DNA from: Leptospira neocaledonica | Lineage (GTDB): Bacteria > Spirochaetota > Leptospiria > Leptospirales > Leptospiraceae | Length of the DNA: 64,000 nt | Reading direction: 5' to 3' | Assembly: GCF_002812205.1 (NCBI RefSeq) | Contig: NZ_NPEA01000001.1 | Location: 186,001-250,000 of the forward strand | Shown here: in pieces, positions 34,870 to 44,265 of the stretch | Position numbering within the stretch: position 1 is the stretch's first letter | How the letters are laid out: each line of letters starts with the position of its first letter | Translations under genes and position numbers: made by a program | Notes under the pieces: generated by a model | What the model was told of the DNA's origin: nothing | Database searches by the model: none | The model's input: only the letters and a program-made list of their open reading frames with translations

Positions 34870-36993
34870 TTATTCCAAAGTTCCTGGATTAGCATCTGTC
34901 AGAGAACAATCAGGATCACGATAAGGTTTTCCTATATATTGGCTTGCTGACCAAACTCGTGCTCCTGATTCCAATTTGGAATATGCAGATTTTCGAATCT
35001 TATTTCTGGTATCATTGATACCTGGACCGGAAGAGCTATAAGTAACCTCATCCCAAAGTTCTCCCGTGTACGGATCATAAACTTTAAGAGTATTCGATCC
35101 AGAAGAAGGTAAACTGAAGGCGGTATCCTTCCAAAACTCCGTCTTAGGAAAACAAATCGACTTTCCGGAGGAAAGTAAACTTAGGCCCTCTTTCTCTAAA
35201 GGAAGTAAAATCGAGGTTGCTGTTCCGTTGCCTTGGACGATCTCTAAATAAGCTGAATCGGGAGAGTTTTCAGAACCAGATGTAAACTCCAAAAATCTAT
35301 CTTTTGAAATCGGATCTGATCCGTGGTAGGAACCCATCCAAGAGATTTCTGAAAACTTAATATTTGCTGCTGTTACATCTTTCTTCGAACAAAATTTTCT
35401 ACCTACAGAAGTTCGAGGATTTTCAAAATCCAATGCCGACTGTGTAAAATCAGAAGACAATTTCGCATTTACATAAGAATGAAGAAAGGACCGTCCATTC
35501 TCAAAACAAACGCTTACGGTTTCTCCATTCGTTTTTTGGAGTACAAGACGAGTTGGAATTCCCTTTGAGGTCCTAAAGATCCCATCCCAAAGGAGTTTTT
35601 CTTTTCCGTTCGAATCGGATAAGGAAACGATATCGTTTGTAGTAACGGATTTAAAAATCGAAAGTGAATAAGAGGGACTTCCTAATAGAAATGGAAGATT
35701 TCCGATACTGAGTATTTCCCCTTCCGAAATTTTCTTAGAGATCCGGATTGGAAAAAGATTTTTACCCCAGTTGATCTTCAAAGAAGAAGGATCACAAATT
35801 TTCTGACCTCTATAGATCAGATCTAAGTATTTCCAGTCCTCTCGTAAAATACTCTTATGCAATAACCCATTCGGATTCAATTCTTCTAATTCAAAATCTC
35901 CTGGATCACAGCTGAACTCATTCTTAGAACCAGCGATTTGATTCCTTCCAGGATCCATACAAAACTTAAGATTAGATTCACAATTGGAAAAAGAATTCCC
36001 CTTCCAAGAATAGTATGTTTCTCCAAACAGATAACCTGTCCCAGGAAGAGAAAACTCGAAGGCTCGATCTCCCCGAGTTATATCAATTTTACCTACCTTC
36101 TTCAGATCTCCCCATTTGATTCCCATTAAAGAGATCCTTTCAAAAGAGGCAGAATCTTCCGCATAAACTCGAGCTTCATAGGGAGAAAGAAAACCTGTTG
36201 TTTTTGGAATGGAAACCTTGCTTCCGAGTAAAATTAATTCCAGACCTTCTTCGCAGATCGGCATTGTATTTGGATTATAAATCTCAATCCATCTTCCAAT
36301 ACTAGTGTTTGTTTCGCCGAAAATTTCAGTGATGGTAGGCAGAGAAGAGTCGCAGGTTTCCAATCCAACCTGGTTTTTAGATATAATCGAATCTTGGATT
36401 TCCTTTTCAAGGCCAGGCGCTTCAAAGGTGAGTCCAAGATAAACTTCTCCTTCTTCCATAGGGGAAAGAACCAAAACGAATTTTCCATTAGAAAGAAAGA
36501 ATATACTAAAAGTTCTAAAATGATTTTTGAGATTGAATTGTTCTCTATCCCAAGTAACTGCGCTGGAGCTTAAAGACTTAAACTTTCTGTCCCCAACGAG
36601 CGCAAATTTGGAACCTTCTAATTTCTTCTTTATCCCAGAAAAAGGATAGGTTCCTAGTTTGTATTCTGAATCATCCGAAAGAACAGAGCTAAATTCAGAA
36701 ACCAGTATACCTTCTTTCCAAGCGAAAAGAATTTTTGCAAATTCTGAAATTCCTTCTTCCTGAATGCAGATCTGGATCTTAAAACCGGGATCTTCTCCTG
36801 AGATTAAGCAGGGTTGTCCGTTTTCATGGATCAGATCGGAAAGAAGTTTTGGTTCTCCCGTGTAAAATGGATCGTATTGGAATTGGACAGATTTTTCATT
36901 TTTTTGCCAAAGCAATTCGGAACCGGAGTCTTGCTTACAAGAAACAGAACTGAAAAAGATAATAGGCGCAATGGTGAATAGTATTGTTCGCAT
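34870..36993 (-). CDS. Lipoprotein with lamin-tail-like (LTD) domains
   Basis: A 707-aa lipoprotein (signal ending SSVS-C19). Two stretches have the LTD-type strand pattern: TITEIFGETNTSIGRWIEIYNPN (from about 219) and NIKFSEISWMGSYHGSDP (about 580 on), with matching GINDTRNKIRKS near the end. LTD domains in bacteria are beta-sandwich modules of secreted nucleases, hydrolases and surface proteins. A strong site CTGGAGG precedes the start. It is the promoter-proximal gene of the three-gene cassette, 50 nt downstream of uvrC. The domain call is by pattern only. Confidence 0.65.
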   Translation of the reverse strand: MRTILFTIAPIIFFSSVSCKQDSGSELLWQKNEKSVQFQYDPFYTGEPKLLSDLIHENGQPCLISGEDPGFKIQICIQEEGISEFAKILFAWKEGILVSEFSSVLSDDSEYKLGTYPFSGIKKKLEGSKFALVGDRKFKSLSSSAVTWDREQFNLKNHFRTFSIFFLSNGKFVLVLSPMEEGEVYLGLTFEAPGLEKEIQDSIISKNQVGLETCDSSLPTITEIFGETNTSIGRWIEIYNPNTMPICEEGLELILLGSKVSIPKTTGFLSPYEARVYAEDSASFERISLMGIKWGDLKKVGKIDITRGDRAFEFSLPGTGYLFGETYYSWKGNSFSNCESNLKFCMDPGRNQIAGSKNEFSCDPGDFELEELNPNGLLHKSILREDWKYLDLIYRGQKICDPSSLKINWGKNLFPIRISKKISEGEILSIGNLPFLLGSPSYSLSIFKSVTTNDIVSLSDSNGKEKLLWDGIFRTSKGIPTRLVLQKTNGETVSVCFENGRSFLHSYVNAKLSSDFTQSALDFENPRTSVGRKFCSKKDVTAANIKFSEISWMGSYHGSDPISKDRFLEFTSGSENSPDSAYLEIVQGNGTATSILLPLEKEGLSLLSSGKSICFPKTEFWKDTAFSLPSSGSNTLKVYDPYTGELWDEVTYSSSGPGINDTRNKIRKSAYSKLESGARVWSASQYIGKPYRDPDCSLTDANPGTLE

Positions 36994-37043
36994 TTTTTCC
37001 TCCAGAGCTACTTGTCTGGGGGAAAATTTCTTAATTGCGATTT

Positions 37044-38918
37044 TTAAGAATTCGTTGGAGAATTTTCTGGAATAGTTGTTCCGTCGGGACTTGCAGAAGT
37101 ATGGAAATAATTATAAATCTTTTCCGCTAAAGCTTCTCCAATTCCTGGTACCTTCATCAGTTCTGCAATATTTGCTTCTTCTATCTTTTTTTGTCCGGAG
37201 AATGATTGTAGTAATAGTTTACTCCTTTTTAAACCTATATCAGGAACTTCTCGAATCAGACCGGTCAGAGCTTCTCTATTTCTTCTGGAACGATGATGTT
37301 CCACTCCGAATCTGTGGGCTTCGTCTCTAAGATGGCGAAGTAATCTCATCCCAGGTGAATTCATATCAAAACTATAAGGAGAACTTTCCCCGGGAAAATA
37401 GATCTCTTCCCTTTTTTTAGCAAGCCCTACCATAGGAAGATTTGCGGCACCTGCCTCCACTGCTGCCTCACAGGCTTTTCCAAGCTGTGTAGGACCTCCA
37501 TCAATTACGATCAGATCAGGCATTACACCATCTTCATTGATGATCCTTTGTAATCTTCTGGAAATTACCTCATGCATCATCCCTGGATCATTGATCCCTT
37601 CATGACCTCGGATATTATACTTTCTGTAACCTTGTTTGAACGGTTTTCCTTCCACAAACATCACACCGCTCGCAACAGGAAATGATCCTTGGAAATGGGA
37701 AATATCATAACATTCTATAATATGAGGAGGTTCCTTCAATTGGAACATATCTTGTATTTCTTTTAGAGCGACAGTTTGGTCCTTGTAATGTGTAGCAAGA
37801 AGTCTCTCCGTCAGCCCAAGTTCAGCGTTTTTTTCTGCGATCTTTAAGAGGGACTTTTTATCTCCTGCTTTAGGAAATCTTAATTTAGGTCTAAATCCGG
37901 TTTTCTCTTGTAGGAAGTCCAACACGGTTTCACCTTCTTCCTTTAAACCGATAGGAACTACGATACTTGCGGGAATCATTCCGGCTCCCATATAATAATC
38001 TCGGAAGAAGGAGGACAATATTTCCTCTTCAGTCGAATTCTGCACACCTTGCAAAGGAAAAGATTTTTTATTATCCAGAAGTCCACCCCGAACTTCCATA
38101 AGAACTACTTGTCCCTCGTCCTCTTTACGGGCGAATGCAATCACATCCTCGTCCCCTCCGTCCATGCTCACTACAGTTTGTTTTTGTCGGAATATCTGAA
38201 GTCTTCCCAACATATCTCTGTAACGAGCTGCAATCTCGAATTCCAGTTTTCCTGAATATTCGTCCATACGTTTGGTGAGTTCGTTTGCTAGTATCTCTTT
38301 TTTACCTTCTAAAAATTGGATGATCTGATTTACAATGACTGCATATTCGTCTTCCGGAACGGTTCCTTGGCAAGGGCCCAAACATCTTCCCATTTGGAAA
38401 TTTAAACAAGGACGTTTTGGCTTAGGAAGTGGAAGTTTTTGGCGAACTTTTCGGATCGGGAAAATTCGTAAGATAACATCTAAAATTTCACGAGTGGTCC
38501 TCACGTCGGTAAAAGGGCCGAAGTATCTATCACCGTTATCTTTTATTTTACGAGTGATAAACACCATTGGATAAGGTTCAGAAAGTGAAACACAGATATA
38601 TGGATATTTTTTATCGTCCTTTAAACGTACATTATATCTGGGATTATGTTTTTTGATCAGTGTAGCTTCTAAAATTAAAGCTTCTTTCTCTGTGGAAGTT
38701 GCAAACCAATCTAGATCAAAAATTTCTCTCTGTAAGTATCTAGTCTTTAAATCAGTCTGTTTATCTTTTAAATAATTGCGGATCCTTTTATCTAAATTTT
38801 TAGCCTTGCCTACATAGATCACCTCACCTTCTGAATTCTTCCAGAGATAACATCCTGGAGAACCAGTCAGGTTTTTGAGTTTTTCTACAATCAGAGTATG
38901 ATTGATAATATCTGGCAT
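37044..38918 (-). CDS. uvrC: UvrABC excinuclease subunit C
   Basis: Makes both incisions flanking a DNA lesion in nucleotide-excision repair. The 624-aa protein starts with the GIY-YIG nuclease (GCYLW at 22-26 and YVGKAK at 35-40), then the Cys cluster [13 protein letters not shown], a UVR motif region (about 205-240), the RNase H-like endonuclease domain ([28 protein letters not shown]) and a helix-hairpin-helix end ([28 protein letters not shown]). It is the last core gene of the rpmB-nth-thioesterase-release-factor run. Confidence 0.95.
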   Translation of the reverse strand: MPDIINHTLIVEKLKNLTGSPGCYLWKNSEGEVIYVGKAKNLDKRIRNYLKDKQTDLKTRYLQREIFDLDWFATSTEKEALILEATLIKKHNPRYNVRLKDDKKYPYICVSLSEPYPMVFITRKIKDNGDRYFGPFTDVRTTREILDVILRIFPIRKVRQKLPLPKPKRPCLNFQMGRCLGPCQGTVPEDEYAVIVNQIIQFLEGKKEILANELTKRMDEYSGKLEFEIAARYRDMLGRLQIFRQKQTVVSMDGGDEDVIAFARKEDEGQVVLMEVRGGLLDNKKSFPLQGVQNSTEEEILSSFFRDYYMGAGMIPASIVVPIGLKEEGETVLDFLQEKTGFRPKLRFPKAGDKKSLLKIAEKNAELGLTERLLATHYKDQTVALKEIQDMFQLKEPPHIIECYDISHFQGSFPVASGVMFVEGKPFKQGYRKYNIRGHEGINDPGMMHEVISRRLQRIINEDGVMPDLIVIDGGPTQLGKACEAAVEAGAANLPMVGLAKKREEIYFPGESSPYSFDMNSPGMRLLRHLRDEAHRFGVEHHRSRRNREALTGLIREVPDIGLKRSKLLLQSFSGQKKIEEANIAELMKVPGIGEALAEKIYNYFHTSASPDGTTIPENSPTNS

Positions 38919-38924
38919 GGTGGA

Positions 38925-39341
38925 CTATTCTTCGCTCCAATCTACAGGAGAGATTTTTCTTTTTAGACCTGCCAAAGTTTTGGAAATGGCCTTTCTTTTG
39001 GCTTTTCTAGCCTTATCCGCTTTGGCCTTTCTAATCTTTGTAAGTTTAGGATCTTCTATCTTAGAAGCTTCTAAAATTTCCGCCTCTAATTTTTCACATA
39101 GAAGGATTCTCGCCTTATATCTGTTTAATCCTTGGGTGCGATGGATGGAACATTTAATTTCGAGGCCTGTTTTTTTATAAAGTAATCGGACGGCAGTCGA
39201 AACCTTATTTACGTTCTGCCCGCCCTTACCTCCACTTCTTACAAAAGTCTCTTCTAAATCTGATTCTTGGACTCCCAGCTTTTTCATTCTGGAAAGAAGA
39301 AGGTTTGCTTTTTCGGGAGAGACCGGAAATAAAGCGGCCAT
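38925..39341 (-). CDS. Release-factor-like GGQ-domain protein (RF1 domain only)
   Basis: A 138-aa protein containing the peptidyl-tRNA-hydrolysing GGQ motif (Gly40-Gly41-Gln42 in RSGGKGGQNVNKV) and a long Lys/Arg-rich C-terminal tail. It lacks the stop-codon recognition domains of RF1/RF2, like ArfB/YaeJ or peptide-chain-release-factor-like rescue proteins that free stalled ribosomes. The gene lies 1 nt after the thioesterase and 6 nt before uvrC. Which rescue subfamily it belongs to is not settled by eye. Confidence 0.85.
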   Translation of the reverse strand: MAALFPVSPEKANLLLSRMKKLGVQESDLEETFVRSGGKGGQNVNKVSTAVRLLYKKTGLEIKCSIHRTQGLNRYKARILLCEKLEAEILEASKIEDPKLTKIRKAKADKARKAKRKAISKTLAGLKRKISPVDWSEE

Positions 39342-39342
39342 T

Positions 39343-39774
39343 TTATCTTTTTAGGAATTCTTCCGGATCGAATTGGCTAAAATAAGGGAATGGTTTTCCG
39401 GAATCATCCAAACAAACATAGGTTACTCTACAATCTATGATCTCTCTTATTTCTTTTTTCATCTGATTTTTGGCAATGGCAGCACTTCGGATGGTGATGG
39501 AACTTTTTCCTACTTTTTCTATTTTAGAAAAAATCTGAATGATCTCACCGAGTAATCCTGGGCTTCTAAAGATCACGTTATCCATTGTTACTGTAACAAG
39601 ATTAGAATATCCTATTTTTTCGATGACATACATCGCACAACCTTCGTCGATCCAAGCAAGCATCTGTCCTCCAAAGAGGAAACCGTGTTGGTTTAAGTCC
39701 CTGGACATGACTATATGTTGTGTGCTTAATTCCATTCCTTGGATTTTTTCATCTAAAAAGACTTCTACACTCAT
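39343..39774 (-). CDS. Acyl-CoA thioesterase, hotdog fold (YciA-like)
   Basis: A 143-aa hotdog protein from ATG 39774: NQHGFLFGGQMLAWIDEGCA is the conserved N/H-x-G-x-x-x-GG-x-L-x-W-x-D catalytic segment, then VTVTMDNVIFRSPGLLGEIIQI. Such enzymes hydrolyse acyl-CoA thioesters. I use the second Met; the frame extends upstream to 39840 into the nth gene but the leader looks unrelated. Starts 10 nt after the nth stop. Confidence 0.8.
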   Translation of the reverse strand: MSVEVFLDEKIQGMELSTQHIVMSRDLNQHGFLFGGQMLAWIDEGCAMYVIEKIGYSNLVTVTMDNVIFRSPGLLGEIIQIFSKIEKVGKSSITIRSAAIAKNQMKKEIREIIDCRVTYVCLDDSGKPFPYFSQFDPEEFLKR

Positions 39775-39784
39775 TTTGGCCTCT

Positions 39785-40480
39785 CTAATCTTTGGGTGAA
39801 GTGGAAGAAGGACATTCTTTTCTGAGAATACAAGTCTCACAGAATGTCTTATGCGCCTTACAGTATTTTCTTCCTAAAAATATAAAATACAAAGACAGAT
39901 CCATCCAGTATTCAGGCTGAATATTTTGCATTAGGTCCTTCTCCACTTTTACCGGATCTGTTTGTTTGGTAAGACCTAACTTTTTAGAAATTCTTTTAAC
40001 ATGAGTGTCTACCACGAATCCTTCGGAAATATGATGGATCTCATTTAATACGACGTTTGCAGTTTTTCTTCCTATACCTGGAAGTTTGATCAGTTCCTTG
40101 ATACTCTTTGGCAATTTACCATCGTATTCATTCAGAAGAAGGTTCGCAAAACCGGAAACCGACTTTGCCTTATTCTTATAAAAACCTGTAGAATAAATTA
40201 ACTTTTCTATCTTCTTTAAAGGAGCAGAAGCAATAGATTCCAATGTAGGAAGTTCTGCAAAAAGAATAGGAGTAACCTGGTTTACTCTTTCGTCAGTACA
40301 CTGAGCGGAAAGAATTACCGAGATCGCAAATTCGTAGTCTTTGGAATATTGGAGAGGAGAATTTACGTCCCCGAATTCCTTCCTGAGTAGGAAGTAAATT
40401 CGAGAAACATATTCAGGGGTAGCGGAAAAAGAAGGACTAGATCGCCTTTTTTTGGATTCCGACGTACTTTTTGGGAGCAA
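39785..40480 (-). CDS. nth: Endonuclease III
   Basis: A DNA glycosylase/AP lyase for oxidised pyrimidines. The 231-aa protein has the Hh[14 protein letters not shown] with catalytic Lys139, VDTHVKR with Asp158, and a [4Fe-4S] loop C207-x6-C214-x2-C217-x5-C223; all key residues are present. The start codon is TTG at 40480, inside the rpmB coding region (44-nt overlap), and no in-frame ATG near the start is better placed. Confidence 0.93.
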   Translation of the reverse strand: MLPKSTSESKKRRSSPSFSATPEYVSRIYFLLRKEFGDVNSPLQYSKDYEFAISVILSAQCTDERVNQVTPILFAELPTLESIASAPLKKIEKLIYSTGFYKNKAKSVSGFANLLLNEYDGKLPKSIKELIKLPGIGRKTANVVLNEIHHISEGFVVDTHVKRISKKLGLTKQTDPVKVEKDLMQNIQPEYWMDLSLYFIFLGRKYCKAHKTFCETCILRKECPSSTSPKD

Positions 40481-40712
40481 GTGCTTTTAGTGATTCGCCG
40501 TTATCTTTGATCGCAGCCTTGATCCCTTTCTTTTTCAGGGTTCTTAAAGCGCGGGTAGAGATACGAACGGTTACCCAACGATTCTCATCTTCTAAGAAGA
40601 TACGTTTTTTGATCAGATTGATTTTCCAGGTTCTACGGGTTTTAAGGTGAGAGTGGGAAACATTGTTTCCGGATATCGTTCCTTTCCCTGTCACAACACA
40701 TTTTCTGGCCAT
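40437..40712 (-). CDS. rpmB: 50S ribosomal protein L28
   Basis: A 91-aa large-subunit protein with the typical opening [10 protein letters not shown] and basic body [16 protein letters not shown]. Only one cysteine is present, so this is the zinc-free (C-minus) form. No Shine-Dalgarno site precedes the ATG. A minus-strand TTGACA (40749-40744) and AATTAT (40727-40722) would start transcription about 3 nt before the ATG, so a nearly leaderless mRNA is likely. The nth start lies inside its 3' end. Confidence 0.95.
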   Translation of the reverse strand: MARKCVVTGKGTISGNNVSHSHLKTRRTWKINLIKKRIFLEDENRWVTVRISTRALRTLKKKGIKAAIKDNGESLKALAPKKYVGIQKKAI

Positions 40713-40721
40713 ACTGCGACC

Positions 40722-40749
40722 ATAATTTTCTTAGATATGCTTATGTCAA
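40722..40749 (-). promoter_or_regulatory. Candidate rpmB promoter
   Basis: TTGACA at 40749-40744 and AATTAT at 40727-40722 are 16 nt apart on the minus strand; the -35 box is a perfect consensus. It would serve the rpmB-nth run. Confidence 0.6.
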
Positions 40750-40755
40750 GGAATC

Positions 40756-40779
40756 CAAAAAGATTTAGGAAAAATCCTA
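40756..40779 (-). terminator. Candidate terminator of the LOG gene
   Basis: Read on the minus strand, TAGGA (40779-40775) and TCCTA (40770-40766) form a 5-bp stem with a 4-T loop, then a short T-rich tract (40761-40757). The stem is short, so strength is uncertain. Confidence 0.4.
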
Positions 40780-40800
40780 GAATTTCTCCCAGTTTTAGGT

Positions 40801-41574
40801 TCAATCTGCATCCAATGGGACCTTCTTCTTTAATGTTTCTAGGACGTCTTCTGGACTATCACAGTAAGTAATCAGGTCCAGGTCCTGAGGATCGATCAGT
40901 CCATATTCTTTCATATTTTCTAAATTGAATATTTCATTCCAGAACTTGGTCCCGTATAAGATCACAGGAATCTTCCTATTATTGCGGCCTGTTTGGATTA
41001 GGGTCAAGGTCTCGAATAATTCATCTACAGTTCCAAATCCCCCGGGAAAGGCCACTACTCCCATAGAGAGTCTTAGGAACCAAAGTTTTCTCATGAAAAA
41101 ATAATGAAATTCGACACTGATCTCCGGATCAACATACGGATTCACGAATTGTTCGAAAGGAAGTCTGATATTCAGACCGAGGCTTGGGCCTCCCGCTTCT
41201 TTGGCTCCACGGTTTGCGGCTTCCATAATACCAGGTCCACCGCCTGTGCAGACCGCCATTCTTCTGGCATCTTTAGAAATTTCTTTTCCCCAAGAAGTGA
41301 TAAGACTCGCGGTTTTTCTGGCAGCCTCATAATAAACGGACATCTCTTTTTGTTTTAGGAATAATTTCTTTTCTGATTCGGAGAGATTTTTTGCCTCTTT
41401 CTCTCTACATTCTTCCGGACTTAAGATCCTAGCAGATCCGAATAAGCAGATCGTATCCTGGATCTTTCCTTCTCTAAAAAGGGATTGAGGATAATCAATC
41501 TCTGCAAGGACCCTTAGATGAAACGCATCTATGGATTTTAAAAACTCATCATGTTCTAAGGACGTTCTTCCCAT
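40801..41574 (-). CDS. LOG-family phosphoribohydrolase
   Basis: A 257-aa protein of the LOG (TIGR00730) family, formerly annotated as lysine decarboxylase; members release bases from nucleoside 5'-monophosphates (cytokinin riboside or related). It has the CTGGGPGIMEAANRGA nucleotide loop and the PGGFGTVDELFE catalytic motif. No decarboxylase residues are seen. Its stop lies 89 nt upstream of rpmB, with a weak terminator between. Confidence 0.82.
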   Translation of the reverse strand: MGRTSLEHDEFLKSIDAFHLRVLAEIDYPQSLFREGKIQDTICLFGSARILSPEECREKEAKNLSESEKKLFLKQKEMSVYYEAARKTASLITSWGKEISKDARRMAVCTGGGPGIMEAANRGAKEAGGPSLGLNIRLPFEQFVNPYVDPEISVEFHYFFMRKLWFLRLSMGVVAFPGGFGTVDELFETLTLIQTGRNNRKIPVILYGTKFWNEIFNLENMKEYGLIDPQDLDLITYCDSPEDVLETLKKKVPLDAD

Positions 41575-41605
41575 ATTTCTTTCCTTTTTTTAGGGGAAGT
41601 TAGGC

Positions 41606-42754
41606 TTGCCTTTCCCAACTCTGTCTATTAACCTATCTCCAAGAATGATTGGACTCAGAAGTTTAAAAGAAAAAATTTTCTCCAGGTTTCGGTCCTCCTT
41701 TTTCCACCTTTCCATTAAATGGGAAGCGGGAAAGATCAGACTCCAAAAAAGACTGGATCCTTACGTTACTGCCGAGTCCCATTCCAGGTTTTTACGCAAT
41801 TTTAACGGAAAAGAATCCGCAACGACCGAAGACTGGTCGCAAAACCTTCCGCCCTTCTCCTTCACGGAAACCGAAAGAGAAGAAGTTTTTCCGAATGCAA
41901 AAAGAAAATTCTATCGTAGTCGAAAACATAAAGTTTCCCTTTGGTCCTTACTCTTTTTTCTTCCTTGGAAATCCAAACTCCAAGAATCAGAACCGTCTTT
42001 CAGAGCATTCCATCCTGGAGAAAATTTATTCCAAGAAGAACCAAAGAAGAAGGCCCGTAAAAAAGAAACATTCCACCTTCGGAACAAACCATATTTTTGG
42101 GAAGTTTGGTTTCCCCAAACAAGCACTCTTACACTTTCTCCATTCGTAATTTGGGAGACCTCTGTTCCTTCCGATCTGTTCCAAGATTGTTTGCCGGAAT
42201 CCGTTCTTCCAGTGGGAGAGCCTGGAAAGTGGAAGGTCCGGATCCAATCCATGAGGGTATTGTCTCATCAATTGGGAAATTTTTACGAAGATACGTACCC
42301 AAGTCCCAACAGAGTGTATAGAACCGAAGTCTGGGTCTATGGTCACACAAAAGAAGAGGAAATCGATCCGGAAAGACCTTTATTATTCCCGCTCGGAGTT
42401 TGGATTTCTCCAGAACTTTTAAAAGAAGAAGATCCTAGACTCCGACAAGGATTACCTTTCCGGACAGGTGAGACTTATTGGAAAATCCAAGGAGAAATCT
42501 TAAAAATTGGGATCAGAGGTTTAGAATGGACCTGGAAACCTGCCGGAGAAAATTCACAATTCGAAAGTATATTAGAAAGTCCTCATGTGTTTTTAGGAAA
42601 ATCCTATTTTACTCTGGAGTCGGAGTCATTTGCAAGAGATAGGCAGATCGCCTATTTGTTCAAAAGAGCGATCTCATCCGATCCTAAATTACTCCAACGT
42701 GCAAGGCCTAGGCGAAATCTTTCTTCTGTTTCCCCAAATCCAAGTCGGATATAA
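41606..42754 (+). CDS. Hypothetical protein overlapping a convergent aminotransferase gene
   Basis: Up to 382 aa with no family I recognise. TTG 41606 has AGGGGAAG 6 nt upstream; ATG 41645 (369 aa) is the alternative. The N-terminal 150 residues are basic and disordered-looking, with WSLLFFLPWKSK as the only hydrophobic patch; the rest is beta-rich and aromatic (VWFPQTSTLTLSPFVIWETSV, YRTEVWVYGHTKEEE). Its 3' end overlaps the convergent aminotransferase gene by about 103 nt. Several antisense frames are open here but look like shadows. Confidence 0.5.
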   Translation: MPFPTLSINLSPRMIGLRSLKEKIFSRFRSSFFHLSIKWEAGKIRLQKRLDPYVTAESHSRFLRNFNGKESATTEDWSQNLPPFSFTETEREEVFPNAKRKFYRSRKHKVSLWSLLFFLPWKSKLQESEPSFRAFHPGENLFQEEPKKKARKKETFHLRNKPYFWEVWFPQTSTLTLSPFVIWETSVPSDLFQDCLPESVLPVGEPGKWKVRIQSMRVLSHQLGNFYEDTYPSPNRVYRTEVWVYGHTKEEEIDPERPLLFPLGVWISPELLKEEDPRLRQGLPFRTGETYWKIQGEILKIGIRGLEWTWKPAGENSQFESILESPHVFLGKSYFTLESESFARDRQIAYLFKRAISSDPKLLQRARPRRNLSSVSPNPSRI

Positions 42755-43794
42755 CCTTCTGTTTCAAAATCAGCGGAAGGCAAAACGAACACTCCCGCTT
42801 TTTCATACAGAAGGTCTGCAAATTTCCTAGATTCCAAACTCGGCTGCAATTTTGCAAAACCTACAACTCCACCTCTTGGTTCTTTAAAACTTATGATGCC
42901 AGGGAGTTTATTTTCTCGTGCTGCATGGGCGAAGGTTCTTATATTTCGCTTGAGAGTTTCCTGGATCTTACTCTGGAGTGTTTTACGGTTCTGCAGAAGT
43001 TTTAATGTCAAAAACTCAGAAATGGGAGAAACTGTATGAGTTAGATAATCCTTCATGGACCTTGCCTTCTGGATCCAGTCTCTAGGACCAATCAACCAAC
43101 CAATCCTAAGTCCCATCACACCAAAACATTTTGTGATCGAACCTGTAGAGATTGAATTTTCACAAATACCAAAACCGCTCCAACCCAGGTCTTCTTCTTC
43201 CGAAAGAAATCTATAATGTTCATCGAATAAGATCCAATTCGGAAAATTTGCAGATAGTCTTTGGACTTCTTTTTTATCTTCTTCTTCCGCGATGATACCG
43301 GTTGGATTATGGGGATGATTGAATACAATAAGTTTGGGAGAATTTTGAAATAGTTTGTTTAGATTTTCTTTTCCAAATCCCAATTCCTCATTTTCTAATC
43401 TGGGAAGAAGGTTCACTTTTTGGAGATTTGCGCCGAGTGATCTTGGAACTTCGTACAATGCCTGGAATGCAGGCCAAAACAAAGAAGTTAGATCGCCGTT
43501 TTGCAAAAATAGATGAAATGCAATGAAGAGTGCTTCTCCCGTTCCGGTTGTTACCAGTACCTGATCGGGAGAAACATTATGATACAGTTTTGAAATTTCT
43601 TCTCTTAGATCTTTTCTGCCTGAGTTAGGAGAGTCCGCCAAAGAGAGTTTTCCCAATTCTCTTAGATCTAAATCTAGATATTCAGCAAGCGCGTCCAGAT
43701 CCAGGTTTCTGATCCCGCTTTCCCCCAAATTGCAAGGAGCTTCCGTCCTAAATTTTTCCAGACGATCTTCTATGAAAAATTCTCTTAAATTCAC
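42652..43794 (-). CDS. PLP-dependent class I/II aminotransferase
   Basis: A fold-type I aminotransferase. From GTG 43794, 22 nt after the upstream gene's stop, it is 380 aa; the frame extends further upstream but the extension lies inside the previous gene. It shows VFNHPHNPTG (PLP phosphate/Asn region), WILFDEHYRF and the Schiff-base lysine segment SITKCFGVMGLRIGW, then a C-terminal YIRLGFGETEERF. The substrate amino acid is not evident; histidinol-phosphate-type or aspartate-type enzymes are options. Its 3' end overlaps the convergent hypothetical. Confidence 0.75.
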   Translation of the reverse strand: MNLREFFIEDRLEKFRTEAPCNLGESGIRNLDLDALAEYLDLDLRELGKLSLADSPNSGRKDLREEISKLYHNVSPDQVLVTTGTGEALFIAFHLFLQNGDLTSLFWPAFQALYEVPRSLGANLQKVNLLPRLENEELGFGKENLNKLFQNSPKLIVFNHPHNPTGIIAEEEDKKEVQRLSANFPNWILFDEHYRFLSEEEDLGWSGFGICENSISTGSITKCFGVMGLRIGWLIGPRDWIQKARSMKDYLTHTVSPISEFLTLKLLQNRKTLQSKIQETLKRNIRTFAHAARENKLPGIISFKEPRGGVVGFAKLQPSLESRKFADLLYEKAGVFVLPSADFETEGYIRLGFGETEERFRLGLARWSNLGSDEIALLNK

Positions 43795-43816
43795 GTCCGG
43801 ATCATGGTTTCCTGAT

Positions 43817-44182
43817 TCAGGAAAGAAGCAATGCAAAAGCTCCAAAAAACGAAAGTAAAAATAGACCGAGTAATATCCAGCCAAGTCCGCTTAAGAAAAA
43901 TCTCAGGTCTTTGAGAGCAAATAAGATCTGCTCCGGGTCCTTCTCCTCCAAGACCAAGGATTTACGGAAAGAAAGAGAAGCCCCGTAACCCAAAATCCCC
44001 AAGATAAAAAATAAAACCGCAGATACGGCTTGGATTACAATCTTTCCGGGAGCCTCTTTCAAAAAGGCTCCGAATGTTAGAATTCCGGAAAGTAAAAACA
44101 GAAGAAAGGAAATATTCCTTAATACCGCTCTAAGTGAGTCCAGTTCCCTATGTTGTTCTCGGGAAATTTCATTAGATTCCAT
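43817..44182 (-). CDS. Small multi-pass membrane hypothetical protein
   Basis: From ATG 44182 (121 aa) the protein begins MESNEISREQHRELDSLRAV, then has three hydrophobic segments (about 27-45, 53-75 and 96-118). The frame is open for a further 63 codons upstream, but that overlaps the promoter and start region of the divergent phosphohexomutase gene and looks spurious. Function unknown. It precedes the aminotransferase by 22 nt, so they may be cotranscribed. Confidence 0.5.
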   Translation of the reverse strand: MESNEISREQHRELDSLRAVLRNISFLLFLLSGILTFGAFLKEAPGKIVIQAVSAVLFFILGILGYGASLSFRKSLVLEEKDPEQILFALKDLRFFLSGLGWILLGLFLLSFFGAFALLLS

Positions 44183-44265
44183 ACTTATAGAATCGGCGAA
44201 AAAACGTCTTGAACCAGGAAGAACTAGATTTTTTATTCCAAGTATAGGGTGAACTAGAGAAATAT

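Noticed and set aside
40405..40436. Possible later start for nth to avoid the rpmB overlap
   Set aside because: No in-frame ATG/GTG/TTG with an SD site was found before the conserved HhH domain region, so the overlapping TTG was kept.
41911..42350. Several minus-strand frames inside the 41606-42754 gene
   Set aside because: Three open frames at once suggests low stop density, not coding; the plus frame has a good SD and the longest span, though its own status is moderate.
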